DNA of 64,000 nucleotides from Phycomyces nitens. Taxonomy: Eukaryota > Mucoromycota > Mucoromycetes > Mucorales > Phycomycetaceae. Numbering within the stretch: position 1 is the first letter of the stretch; every line of letters starts with the position of its first letter. A program made the translations under genes and the position numbers. Location: contig JAHRBC010000004.1 of assembly GCA_022702545.1 (NCBI GenBank), positions 2,976,001-3,040,000 on the forward strand, in the 5' to 3' direction. The notes below the pieces were generated by a model that was not told the DNA's origin, searched no databases, and saw nothing but the letters and a program-made list of their open reading frames with translations. This document shows, piece after piece, positions 12,629 to 24,083 of the stretch.

Positions 12629-13829
12629 TATATATACACATATATATATATAAAATAATCATAATCATAATAATAATAAATAAGCCTTGACCGGCCAAAC
12701 CTCCCAGCTCTCCCTCCAAAACCATTCGGCCAATCGATCGGTCTACTGCATCAACTAGGCGCAACGATATCGTTTTACCCTACAACTCACAATGTTGAAT
12801 CCAAACAATATGAATCTCCACAAACATCAAATCATCAACAACAATCATCATCATCATCAACAACATTCTCAGCCGCATTGTCGCCCTCATTAGACACCCT
12901 TGGCGCAGACGAACAGAAGCCACAGATGCCTGCAGAACCAGGTGATCTAAAAGAGGTGAAGCTTGTGGATCTGTTTGTTTTAGTGGGTAACCCCAAGTTA
13001 TAAGTCCATATTAATGATTAGTTTTATTTACTACAGATTTACTGATCTAGATCTACATACATGTTTTTTTTTATAAACCCTAGGTGATTGACAAGTGCTT
13101 TACATTGTGCCAAGATATGGCTCGCCTAAAGTATGAAAGTAACAGACTTTCACGAGAAGGTCGCGATGCCTTTTTTGACTTTATTTCCAAGGGTGCCAAT
13201 GATATCCTAGAGTCCCTTCAGGTCATCGAAGGCCGTCAGTCCAAAGCAGAGAGTGGGGAACCAGCAACGGGAGAACGAAAGGTAGGGCTACATAGGCTAG
13301 AAAGCGTTTATAATCCCATCTGGTGTATGTAGGCCGAGGAATCAGAGTATGATATGATACGCCAGGCACGAAATATACAGGACAATTCACAAACTAAATA
13401 TCGAAGACGAAGCGTAGGTATTCTCGTACCCTGGCCATTTATTATACCATTGAGCTGTATTGACATTTAGACAATGTAGAAACGCAGCATGGTTGGCCAA
13501 AGGTGCCATTCATGCAATACCACCAATACACCCGAGTGGCGACGAGGGCCTGATGGTGCAAGGACTCTTTGCAATGCATGTGGCCTACGTGAGTCCTCGA
13601 TATTATATAGACATTATTAGTACACTGCACAATCATTATTAACTTCTCCTCCCCACCCCCTCATCCTCAAGACTATTCAAAGCTCTTGCGCAAAGGATCT
13701 CTTATGGTACAATCATCCCATACCATTGGTGGTCCGTACGCTTCATCCTATCTCCAGTCCTCACGTTTCTCTGAAATGCAGATGCCTGAAAAGTGCTTTG
13801 GGAACATGGATAAGCCAGTCGATTATTAA
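12448..13829 (+). CDS. GATA-type zinc-finger protein with white-collar-type finger
   Basis: Rebuilt gene with exons 12448-12551, 12685-12955, 13084-13281, 13333-13413, 13480-13588, 13672-13829 (306 aa, all joins in frame). The N-terminal half is Pro/Gln/Ser-rich with a poly-Ser run. Exon 3 carries a helical segment around MARLKYESNRLSREG. A single GATA finger lies at about residues 227-251: CHSC, then 18 residues including TNTPEWRRGPDGARTLC, then CNACGLHYSKLLRK. The C-X2-C-X18-C-X2-C spacing and the PEWRRGP core are those of WC-1/WC-2-type and plant-like fingers rather than the X17 nitrogen-regulator type. No PAS domain is visible, unlike classical WC-2. Likely a nuclear DNA-binding regulator of GATA sites. 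The weakest points are the first intron (donor GTAGGT at 12552) and the choice of donor at 12956. Confidence 0.8.
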
Positions 13830-14097
13830 GGTAGAATTGTGGAAGCAGACAATTATTATTTTATCATGTTTATCAATATTTTTTTTGGTCTTATTATTAT
13901 TATTATTAGCTTCACTGGGCATGTCATTTATTAGAAGTCTACACTGGCCATGTAATATGCAGTTTAGTTTATAATTGTAGCCGTTGCTTGGAGAAGCCAA
14001 AGCCAGAGAGATTCACCTATTTAATACTGTAGAGCATGCCTTTCTTTTTTGTAAATAATTTTCAGATATGAATAAACCAAATGAATGTATACAAGCT

Positions 14098-15036
14098 TCA
14101 AAACATTGCAATCACAACCACACAGCCAACCAGGCCAAGTGAGGCGATTATTCTTGGGATAGTGAATGGCCTCTTCTTCATGCCAACTAACCCAAAGTGG
14201 TCGATGATGCATGCCATGATGACCTTTATATAAATATATTATTTGGATCAGTCATTGCAACACGCCATGTTTCTCCAGTTGTTTCCTTTGCTAAAATAGA
14301 ACTTACTTGTGAGCCAACAAAGATGGCTAGCACAGTAGCAGCACCCAGTCTGGGAACAGTGAGAATATTGAGTATCACATAATATGCTCCAAGCACCCCT
14401 CCTAAGCATAATTTATTGGTGAGAAACCAATAAGCACCCGTTTGCCTCACATAATACCTGCCTAGCCATGAGAACCATGGTGCATCTGGTGTATTTAGGA
14501 ATATTAGATGTTTTGGCTAGTTCAAGCGCTTTGTTACCTTTGATTGCCTTTAATTTCGGTAGCGGTTTCTTCATGATTAAAATGTCCACCAAGAAGAACA
14601 CGATGCACAAAAGCAAGCCTGTGCCAAAGCTAAAGATGGAGGTAAATGAACGAGTGCCGTGCCGAGTCAATTCTGCATTGCATGCTATACAGGGTGTGGG
14701 TTCTGCTTAGTTTGTCTTGACAAGATCAGGATCTTTGGTACCTGATTGGATTGCAAGTGCACACCCTGCGCATATCAGTGAAATCACAGACAGGATGGGC
14801 AGCCTTCGCAAATAATTTATGGTTTTTCTGGGAGGTTCAGCCTCTATTGAACTGGCCTGGTCGTCAGTGTCCACCACAACAGCCTCTTGGTCATTTGGGG
14901 CGGCTGGGCTGGTTTGACTGGCTTGGGTGGTTTGACTGGTGAGAGTGGCCAGACTGTCTAGGTGGTTCATTTGGAGAGTATCAGCATGCGTGGTACTCAC
15001 GGCCCGGTAATGTTCTTGTACATTTTCTGATCTCAT
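14098..15036 (-). CDS. DMT-superfamily membrane protein (DUF606/YdcZ-like)
   Basis: Exons on the minus strand: 15036-14742, 14684-14538, 14485-14462, 14401-14307, 14223-14098; 228 aa. After a hydrophilic Thr/Gln-rich N-terminus of about 75 residues come five hydrophobic segments. The segment APWFSWLGGVLGAYYV followed by TVPRLGAATVLAIFVGSQ and ACIIDHFGLVG is the typical core of the DUF606 family (related to YdcZ in the drug/metabolite transporter superfamily). The family spans a membrane with about five helices and probably moves a small solute; the substrate is not known. The joins are required for this motif because the raw frame shifts at each intron. Intron 3 (14461-14402) uses a GC donor (GCAGGT) in the only in-frame solution. 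A 24-nt exon (14485-14462) is unusually short. Confidence 0.85.
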
Positions 15037-15045
15037 CGGAAGTAA

Positions 15046-15085
<40 letters not shown>

Positions 15086-15536
15086 TATACACATATATAA
15101 ATAAACTTGTATTCTGCTTATCTAGACAAACCCACAAGCACACAAGCACACGCTTGGACAAAAGATGAATCGGTCACCAAAAAAAAATATTAAAATGATA
15201 AATATATTTCTTCATCTCAGCCCCATTCACAACCCCGCGCTAAATTCCCTCCTCGCCATCAATCCGAATCTCTGTGCTACGAATATGTACAAAAAATAAT
15301 AATCCCATCTAGTGTGACCAAGGTATGTATTCCCATTTATGGAAATTGTGATAATATTCAAACAGTGCAAGACATTCAACACTTGTCAATCACAGAAGCC
15401 TTTATTGTGATGCCAATGCAAAATGCTGTTAATCTGTTAATCAAATACTTGCAACCCATTACTCTTCTTCATCATTCAACTGTGTTGGGGGGGAGGTCCC
15501 CTTTTTTTTTTATTGCAAGCATGCTCGAGAGCACAT
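15037..15536. other. Intergenic spacer with (AAT)n tract
   Basis: Begins with an (AAT)n microsatellite of about 13 units at about 15045-15084, followed by short TA tracts and a poly-T/G stretch near 15487. Promoter side of the DMT gene. No gene recognised. Confidence 0.5.
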
Positions 15537-15835
15537 TCAAAGTTTCATCTGTACTTTTTCTACAACATCACACCCAAAGGCTGCAAGCGCATAATAACCA
15601 ATAATCCCAACCATAAAATAAGCTTGCAAATCAATCGTCTGAAACACAGTTTATCGGCATGTATACTCTTGGCACAAGGAATAACAAAGACCAGATGCTA
15701 AAACATGCCATGTATATTATATGGTTTTGTGAATTGTAAACAGAAAATGGCAGACCATACTGCATTCCAGACAATGCCTCAACCTCGTACCTTTTTGAAC
15801 AATATTTCCAATACAGGCCATTTGGAATCAGACAT
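15537..15835 (-). CDS. Candidate small membrane-protein gene (tentative)
   Basis: A possible start at 15835 (CACCAAA before ATG) opens a 15-codon first exon MSDSKWPVLEILFKK ending in a GTACGAGG donor at 15790. A second exon starts after GAATGCAG at 15759. At the other end a frame encodes AYFMVGIIGYYALAAFGC and closes with VEKVQMKL and a TGA at 15537-15539, which looks like a real membrane helix and tail. The exact joins between 15759 and about 15630 could not be settled, as the obvious intron (28 nt) is too short. It may be a small single- or double-helix membrane protein, or a chance pattern. No family recognised. Confidence 0.25.
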
Positions 15836-16590
15836 TTTGGTGAGCACTGTGGTCAATTGTGGCCCAATATTCAAAGCCAAAAACTATTCCAGCCAAACTA
15901 TCACTGTCTGGTTGGTGACCCCAGCCCTTTCTATCTATCTATCTCTCCTGAATTTTCAAAAAGAGAAAGAGAGATCTATCCAGACACACTCAGTCTACTG
16001 GCCAGTAAGGGGAAACTCATCAGCAATAGCAACGTGCCAGGAAACCTTGTGTAAGCCAAAAAGGTTTTTTTTTATTATAATATTGAAACCAAGCAACCTT
16101 GTGTAAACTTGCAACACATCTTGTCCCTTGTACTCATGAAACTATCAAACAAGAATATGTATATATTGTCAGCCAGTTTTTGTCTGTCTGAGGTTTGTAC
16201 ATATTCTTTTTTATTATAGAGATATACGTTGACCAACCCATACATTTAACCTTGAGGAATATATAAAGACGTCTAGCACTAGTACCTGTCAGTCTCTAAA
16301 GAAGAAAAAGAAAACATCTTGATTTACAAAGTAGCCTTGGTACGACACACCTTGTCAGAGTATAAGATTCACTAGCTCTTTGGTGGCCAGCATCTCTCTT
16401 TGCCCAGAATATTTAGACTGTTTCTAATCCATTTGTTACATTTCGATCTATATTCATGATTGCCCATACATCCGCTTTTGCTTTTTAGCATTTCCAAGAG
16501 GGTAACAAACAGCTTGCACTACTACTACTACTACTACAGCAAAAACAACAGAAACAACAATAAGCTTTAGAGTATCTAGATACAAAAGGT
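15836..16590. other. Intergenic, no recognised gene
   Basis: Contains an open frame of 133 codons (15705-16106, plus strand) that looks non-coding, with (TCTA)n and GA-rich tracts near 15950. CTA repeat at about 16520-16540. Confidence 0.4.
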
Positions 16591-16956
16591 CTATGCCATC
16601 AATAATGTCATGGCATCAAGGGAAAAAAATGTCTTTATAATAGTGGCAGTTTTGAAACAGATGGAAATTACATCTTGTTCGGAAGCCAGATAAGGACAAA
16701 CCGGGTCTCTTTTGGCTGTGTGTTCTAAAACGAGAGCCAAAAACGACCACTCGGTAGTCACCCATGAACTCAAGTTCTCAGACTTTGGGTATAAACAAAT
16801 ACACAAAAAAAAAGAAGAAAATACGTACAGGCCAATGTTTATTGACCCTGATATATATATATAAAAGGGTATGGCGTACCAGAAAATATGGTACCCATGA
16901 TGTCTGCCTGTCAATTTGGCAAGGAAACTATCAGACCCGGTGCTTTCCTTGCACAA
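16591..16956 (-). CDS. Candidate gene fragment of unknown function
   Basis: The minus-strand frame 16779-16591 reads like protein: SSWVTTEWSFLALVLEHTAK, then a DPVCPYLASEQDV segment, and ends FFSLDAMTLLMA with a stop. Two predicted introns join it to upstream pieces in frame: donor GTACCATATT after the codons for GRHHG (about 16904), a tiny exon encoding VNKHWP, and an acceptor ACCCAAAG at about 16780. Upstream the frame runs through SDSFLAKLTGRHHG but no start or first exon could be set. It may be the 3' part of a real gene or a decayed one. I do not recognise the family. Confidence 0.35.
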   Translation of the reverse strand: MCKESTGSDSFLAKLTGRHHGYHIFWYAIPFYIYISGSINIGLYVFSSFFLCICLYPKSENLSSWVTTEWSFLALVLEHTAKRDPVCPYLASEQDVISICFKTATIIKTFFSLDAMTLLMA

Positions 16957-19900
16957 GAAAACAACAATACACAGTCGCTGTCTTGTTGGCCTATTTATAA
17001 AAAAAAATAAACCTCTGGATAATAACCACTATATATATTGTTTAAAAGCCAATTTATACTATTTTTCATATGGAAATGGAAATCTTTGGAAAAATAAGTT
17101 TGTTGGCGAGACAGTTGCAGTCTAATAATAAAAAATGATTGACAAGCACAGACACGGACTTGTACGGCCTTTGGAGGGTCATTAATAAGGCTAGGCTTCT
17201 TGATATAAATGTTTGAGAGTAAATTTGTATATTGGCTGCAGGAAAACAGCCCGATATTTATCGCCTGTTTTCAAGTTTAACATCTCACGTACCCTGAAAC
17301 AATCTAGAGGGTTCAACAGAGTAGGACACAAGGGAATCTCGATCAAAGAAATATAGATTTACTGCTACCAGTAAGTATCGACGGTTTCACTTTAGCTAAC
17401 GTTGTTAAATTACAAGACTTTAAATAGCTCAATATTCACTACATTTCATTCAGCATTACCCATAGGTTTATCAAACACAATCACCAAAAGATGACGAGAA
17501 ACCACATCTTTTGTCTATATGAGCTAAAAAAAAATAAGAGTAGGAAGATGGAGATTAATCTAGGGGTTGGATATTACAAATTCTTATGCTATCCTTGGTG
17601 TGATCAAGAATACTCAGAGGTATAGCTGTCATTAGAGAGTCAGACAATAGCGGCACACTCGAATATAGACGACACTGATCTAGAATATGTTTTTAGCTTT
17701 CTATTGAAACAGTATTCAGATTGTAAGAATAATAATAATAAGAGCAAAAGACACATTTTCATTATTAATTTAATATATGCATGGTTAGTACAGTGATCTG
17801 TCTATATAAAATATCCATGTATAGCTGGAATGAAATTTACTAGATAATTTGATAAAGAAAAAAAAAGATGGGGTGTTGACAAGAGTAAAGGTATTTTCTT
17901 GACCTGTTTTCTTTCTTATTTTGGGCTCAAATATAATCTATAGCTTGGATGAATAATCTCTAGTACAAGAGATTCAGACAAATATTGCTGATATTTATGA
18001 GCATATGGCTCTATACAAAGTATATAGAGGTTACTTTTTAAACCTTTTTATTGTTATTCAAAACACTCATTACAAATAACTAATATTTTCCAGGTGGTTT
18101 CAATTGACTATATAGATATTTGATTATATATATATATAAAAAGGCAACTTTATTGTATAGTCTTGATATAAAAATTCAACTATCATTACAATAATATCGC
18201 GACACAGACATGAGACCTTTATTATTATCATTATTATTAGATATGATGATTTGTATAATGATAAAGAGTAGATTTCGTGTAAAGGACAATGTTATCAATC
18301 TTTTAATATATTCCTAAAATCCAGGCTTAAAAGACAGTTTCAAATGGCCCTGCTATCATTTGGCAGTTTATTATCTAGAGTCTCCAATGCATCGATATAC
18401 TTTGATAGACAATGCTGTATATTAAATAAGAATCATGCATATGTATAGAAAACTGTAATACTTGGACACAATAGAGTTTTATTTAAAGTATATATATATA
18501 TATATTTAAAATATATATATATATTCTTGTTTAGGACAAAACTCCTTTACAGCAATTATTGGTGCTATATAAATTATCCCTTTGCTTTACTATATAGCAA
18601 AAAAGATAATATCTCTATTATCTAAGCTGGGTCAACCCTTTCAACCTTGAAACAAGGGTTTTTCTATACTACTGATGGTTATCAAATGAGCAAGCAACCC
18701 GCTCTTTTGGATCAGATACCAGGCAATCTTTTTCTTCTTCTTGAATCTAATTGACATGATAAAATTTGATTAGACTTGTATTCGTTTTGGAGAACTAGAT
18801 ACCCGTTTTTCTATAGCTTATTCCATTATAGAACAGCGTCTTGTCTCTAGCAAGTCTTGTAATAAATATCTTTTTTTGTTGTTGTTGGTTAATATTGACT
18901 TGAACTATTGGCTGGAATATCTAGTGATAATCTATACAATCCTGTTCAGCACATAACTGAAAGCTAAATTCTTGGTGGAAATATTAAATACGCAGAGAAC
19001 AAGAAAGAATATATAAAAAACATGAGCCATAATACTTTATTATTATAGAAATGTTTGGAATTAATAAAAACAAGGGTGTTTCTGACTTGCAAGTTATGTA
19101 GAATACTCATACCAACTTCCAAGCCCAAATCAATTTGAGATTGTAGTCAGTACACATATGACTAGGTTAAAGCGACATGTAGACTTTATAAATATATTTT
19201 TGGGACCAAATCTTTCACACAAAGAGCCAAATGAGAGAGAGATAGAGGGGGGTATGCATTGGAATACCAAAGATAAATGCAACTCTGGCACTTGCAAGTG
19301 GTCAAAAGATGATCGACTTGTTTTTAATTTTTACTTTTTGACTCTTGAGAGTCGCAAGAGCAAGATCTTGTGCATTGACAATACAAGCCTCGACTAATTA
19401 TATATAATTAGTTGGGATACTTGATTGGGTCAAGATGTTAGATACAATGAAATCGGAACATTTGAGTAAATGTAACTCTCTCTCTTTTTTTGGTGCTACT
19501 TGTAAATCAAAATGCCTCATTTATGGGAGCAACATGTCAAGGTAAAATGGCTATACCTTGAAATGTAATTGACAAGGATTCTTAGAATATGGAATTAGTT
19601 ATAGATAACTAGTCTTGGCTAAGCCATGTTTGGTTCTGAAATATTCCATCTAATAGATATCCATTGATCAAATGGTTTTCCAACATCAATGAAAGAAATG
19701 AGAATCCCCTGAAAAAAGTCTTTTTTTAATACAGTCAAAACACAATATTTCTGCTCCTTCCATTGACTTTGATGATGGCTATATTTTCAAAACAAGGGGT
19801 ATGTATTTATAACTAGTCAAACGGTTTCTTGGTCTGTCCAACTTTAAAGATGAGCTCTAGAGTAGTGATGTGCAAAATCTATAGGCTGGAGTATACTACA

Positions 19901-21129
19901 TCTTGCTTGAAACCTTGGTAAAAATAGCCAAGATACAAAGCCTTTGTGTCATGAATGCAAGAGCTGATTATAATCTGTGTAGAAAATAGGCTCTAGCCAT
20001 TTACACAAGATCCCTTGAATAAGGTGTGAATTCTATTTATCTATCTATTGGTGAACAATCCCTAATTAACCAAACTATGTGATACTTTTTGTCTTTTCTG
20101 GCGATCGTATCTCAGATCTTTATCTCTTTCTCTGCAGTATGAAAACGTAGTGATCTACTCTAGTACGTGATTTTTTGTTGTTGTTATTATTATTGACATG
20201 TATTTTTAGCCAGACAATATGATATTGAGTTCATATTCATAAATACCTCTTTTTATAGAGTTTCTTATAGTGGACACTGCTTTTAATGGCATTCTAAATA
20301 AAGAACCAAGTACCTCTTTAGTAATATTTATATACCCATACTTTATTTCATGATGACATGTGTGTAGCGTAAAGAATGAATAAAGAAATATTATTGCTAA
20401 TATTAAAAAAAAACAAATTTATGGATATATGATCTAAATGTACCCCATTGTATTGTTAAATATTCTCAAACCAAAATAAAATAAAGATATATATATATAA
20501 GCCCTTTATATATACATATATGCTATATCTCCAATAATGTCTGCTCCAAGGGTCTCGGTATCTTATTCTCTGACCGTATATGATTCCCTTTAACATGATG
20601 GCGGGGATGCCAATCAAAATGGGGAGAAATAAATATCCAAAAATAGGGGTCTGTAAGAAAACTAACTGTGAATGTTAAAGGACCTAGACTCTTTCTTGCC
20701 AAGACAAATAAAAAAAATATAGCATCAAAAGGCATACAGTCCAGTTGGCTGATCCAGAGAAATAAACATAATTCGAGATCTCCTCATAGTCCATGTCAAA
20801 ATAACCAACCTTGGCATCTTTGATCTTTTTGAATCAATGTAATCAACAAGTTTTTTCTTTTTTTGTATCTAGTTGATTTCATTACTATATAGACATTTCA
20901 TTGACGTGAAAGTGGTGTATTTGAAGTATAAATATACACATGCCCGAGAGAATGAATCAAGAGAATGGACTAAAATAAATATATAATAAAAAGGCGTGGT
21001 CAAATTCCCTTGTAATCATGAGAAATCGGCCAAAAGGTCTATATAAACCCCCTTGTATAATTCACTTCTCCCCATCTTGCCACATTTTATCTCTTCTTTC
21101 ATTCTGTATCCCTTTCATTATCAAGAACC
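16957..21129. other. Gene desert (~4.2 kb)
   Basis: Very A+T-rich, with many TA tracts (for example 18126-18140, 18489-18525, 20486-20500). The longest open frames (19158-19397 plus, 20523-20735 minus) show no coding features. No transposon domain, RNA gene or inverted repeat was recognised. Its last 100 bases are the promoter of the wall-protein gene. Confidence 0.5.
21042..21047 (+). promoter_or_regulatory. TATA box of the GPI-protein gene
   Basis: TATAAA 83 bp upstream of the ATG at 21130, followed by a pyrimidine-rich leader. Position and context fit a core promoter. Confidence 0.45.
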
Positions 21130-22644
21130 ATGAAGCCCACTTTCTCCAAGAAACTCTTGCTGGCTACCATGTCCCTAATGATAGGACAAATCATGGCCCA
21201 ATGCTCTTGTGAACCTTCTGATACTGTATGCCAAACCAAGTGTGGTAAGCTAATAATATGTCAACAAATAATAAAAGGTACATATTATTGACATTTATAT
21301 GCTCTAGTCGAGACAACAAATAGCTGCATAGCCAACTGCAGCGGCAATGACTGTTACTCGGGATGTATTGCCTATCACTGGCCAGGCGTCGCTCCTCCTA
21401 CTGCCCAGCAAAAAAAGGATGAAGAGACCAAGAATCTTGTTTTAAGTCAAAAGGCAGCTCAACTGGAAGAACCAGTCGAGACCCCCAAAGAAACTACCCC
21501 TGCCAGTCCTGTGAAAGAAACCGCTTCTGAGGACAGCACACCAACACCCACCTCCAACGATGAAAAAGAAACCCAAGCCACACCTTCATCAGCCAAGGAG
21601 ACTGCTGACCAAAAGACAGTCGAACAAGAGGATGCCAAAACATCGAGTGCACCCACAGAGACCGATAACATCAAAGAGACTGATAGCATCAAACCGACCC
21701 CGCATTCTAGCCACGAAGCACTGAATACGCCCAGCTCTGATCCGACCCCTAGTGTGCAGGCGACTCCTTCAAAGGAAATCATTTCAGCTGAATCGACTCT
21801 TCCCCCTGTTGAGTCTGCCACCGCAACCCTTCGCTCGATTGCTGACTCCTCTGAATCTGCTGCCACTGCTTCTGCTCAGTCTACTTCTGAACCTACATAT
21901 GACCACTCTTCTGCTACTGTTTCTGCCCATGAATCTGCCCATGAATCTGTCCATGAATCTGTCCATGAATCTGCCTCTGCTTCTGCCTCTGCTTCTGCTG
22001 CGCTATCCCCTTCTTCATCCGCAGATTCTGCTACCACTACCCCTGCGGCTGTGGAGAGCCATTCGGTTTCTGAACAGGCCACCCACAGCGAATCTATTTC
22101 TGCTCCAACTGCCAGCACTCATGCAGTCTTGTCTGAGCACGTTCAGTCAAGTGCTGCCGTGAGCCAGCATTTGGCAAGTGGATCTGCAGTCGCTTCATCA
22201 GCAGCCACCAACCCTGCCGCTGTGTCTTCGGTTGCCTTGGCTGCCTCGGGTATATCGATCCCTGTCAGTCATATCCAGTCAGCCAGTGTCAGTCCAGTGG
22301 CTGCCATCAACACCACCCTGCCTATTCTGGTCTCCAACACGGTCAGTGCAGTCAGTCTGCCTTCAAACTCGCTGAGACTGTCGAGTGCCCTGCCAAGTGT
22401 CTCGGCTGCAAGCCAGACTGCTTCTATTCGTAAGTAAACTTGTTTTAATATGGGTCGTTGGATATTAATGATGGCGTGTATATTTATAGGTTCTACTGTC
22501 CTGGCTTCAACCACAGCTGCCTCGAGCATCGGATCCCCTCGTCCGTTTCCAACTTCTCCCGTACCTACCTCTGCAGCAAATATCTTGTCAGCATCTCTTG
22601 TTGGCCTGGTGTTCTCGACTGTCCTTGGCCTTTTTAATATATAA
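21130..22644 (+). CDS. Secreted, GPI-anchored Ser/Thr-rich cell-wall protein
   Basis: Exons 21130-21244, 21308-22429, 22490-22644; 463 aa. The N-terminus is a classic signal peptide (MKPTFSKKLLLATMSLMIGQ, with likely cleavage after IMA). It is followed by a small cysteine-rich module (about ten Cys within residues 25-65, pattern including CSCEPSDTVC, CIANCSGNDC and a terminal AYHWPG). A long Ser/Thr/Ala/Glu stalk follows, including short HES(A/V) repeats at about 21929-21975. The C-terminus is hydrophobic (SASLVGLVFSTVLGLFNI) after a small-residue region (PTSAAN), as in GPI-attachment signals. Such proteins are O-mannosylated and sit in the wall or at the plasma membrane; the cysteine module may bind wall polymer or a partner, but that is inference. 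TATA box at 21042. Confidence 0.85.
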
Positions 22645-23376
22645 TGTGTTTCTGCCCTATATATATTCTCTAGTAGACTTTCCATTTATTCATTCATTTT
22701 ATAACTATCGCTCTATCTTTACTTGTTCCAAGTCATCTAACCAACCCATTTCTATCTTGACGGTTTTTTCTTTTTATATATATAATAAATAAATAAACAA
22801 GTGTGAGGTTTAATCTCACCATCACGCATACACCACATAAAACATAATAGATGTTTAGAACAATAAGTTTATAATAAATAAATCAACAAAGCTGATCATA
22901 CAGTACAGTCACATCGTTTTTGGAATATATTGTAAGAAAGAGAGATAGAGATAGAAGAAGTATATATGTATGTGTGTGTATATAAAAGTACGTTTATATA
23001 AAAAAAAAGAAAAAAGTCTATGGCCATTTGTATATAAGAATGAACAACAAAAAAGAAAGGGCACGAATAAACAAAAAAAAAAGAAAAAATAATAGGAAAC
23101 GAGGGTTTGTGAGGACAATCATACCCACAAACACAGGCTCACCAAACTATAGCAAATAAGAAAGGGTTTGAAAAAGAAAATGTGTTGATGTTGGTGTATA
23201 TCGTTGTAATGGTGTGGGTGAAAGAGATCTCTTTTGCTGCTGTTTTCTGCCTAAAGAGAAGAGAATGTGTGTGTGTATATATACGTATATATATATACAT
23301 ATATACATGTATACATATATACATATATATAAGCGTAGAGAATGCAGTGTGATGTAAAACAGAAAGCGAGGTGAAT
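22645..23376. other. Intergenic between convergent genes
   Basis: Holds both 3' ends, several AATAAA-type signals, A-rich tracts and alternating TA/CA purine-pyrimidine tracts at about 22967-22990 and 23266-23332. No gene seen. Confidence 0.5.
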
Positions 23377-24022
23377 TCAGCTGATGATACACTGCTTCTT
23401 CGATCGTGGTTTGTAGGTTTCAATGTACTTGAGTTGCTTATTGTTGATCGCTCCCCGGCGTCGTTCGCGAATATAGGCAACTGCGTCGAGAGGAGGCATT
23501 CCATCCTCAATAAGTGCAATGGCCACCAAGACAGGTGCTCTAAATAAACATGTATTAAACACCAACCAACATCTTTTGAAATGCCTTTTTACCTTCCAAG
23601 ACCTGCCACACAATGGGTTGCAATGCACGGTTTTTGTTCATCACTCTCCTTTTGACCAAACCGCTCGTCAATCAACATGAGCCAGACATCGACAACATGG
23701 CTAGGTGGAGCCTCACCGTCCCCAAATACCCAGTCATGCACCTCGATGCCCTTTGCTGTCAGGGGCTCCTTGGAATACGTGGCTTCACAGCACCGTACGA
23801 CGTCAGTGACGTTCCAACGCTCGAATTCCTAAGTCAAACAAGAAACCTGGCCCATCAGATTATTGAAAAGCAGAATACCAATCGACTTACCTGTATGTAG
23901 AGAGGCAGGTTGTTGTTGCTGGGGGCATCGACAATCAGAAACCGTTTGCCTTTGTGTTCAATGTAGGTTGGGGGGTTGATCAACGGTCTTGGAGAGCTGT
24001 GTGGTGGTGCTCTTGTGTACAT
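23377..24022 (-). CDS. PRL/PTP4A-type protein tyrosine phosphatase, prenylated
   Basis: Exons on the minus strand: 24022-23891, 23828-23593, 23539-23377; 176 aa (human PRLs are about 173). Domain evidence: strand [18 protein letters not shown], then [16 protein letters not shown], a WPD-like loop in [12 protein letters not shown], and the catalytic P-loop [14 protein letters not shown] (C-X5-R with the PRL-typical Ala after the Arg in place of Ser/Thr). The C-terminus is KKQCIIS, a CaaX box for farnesylation preceded by basic residues, as in animal PRLs, so the enzyme is expected on inner membranes. PRLs bind CNNM-type magnesium transporters and have weak phosphatase activity (family knowledge). 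Lies upstream of, and divergent from, TEF1. Confidence 0.93.
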
Positions 24023-24040
24023 TTTGGATTACAATAACCA

Positions 24041-24083
<43 letters not shown>

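Noticed and set aside
15705..16106. 133-codon plus-strand open frame
   Set aside because: Runs through TCTA and GA simple repeats; no coding signature; a minus-strand candidate overlaps it.
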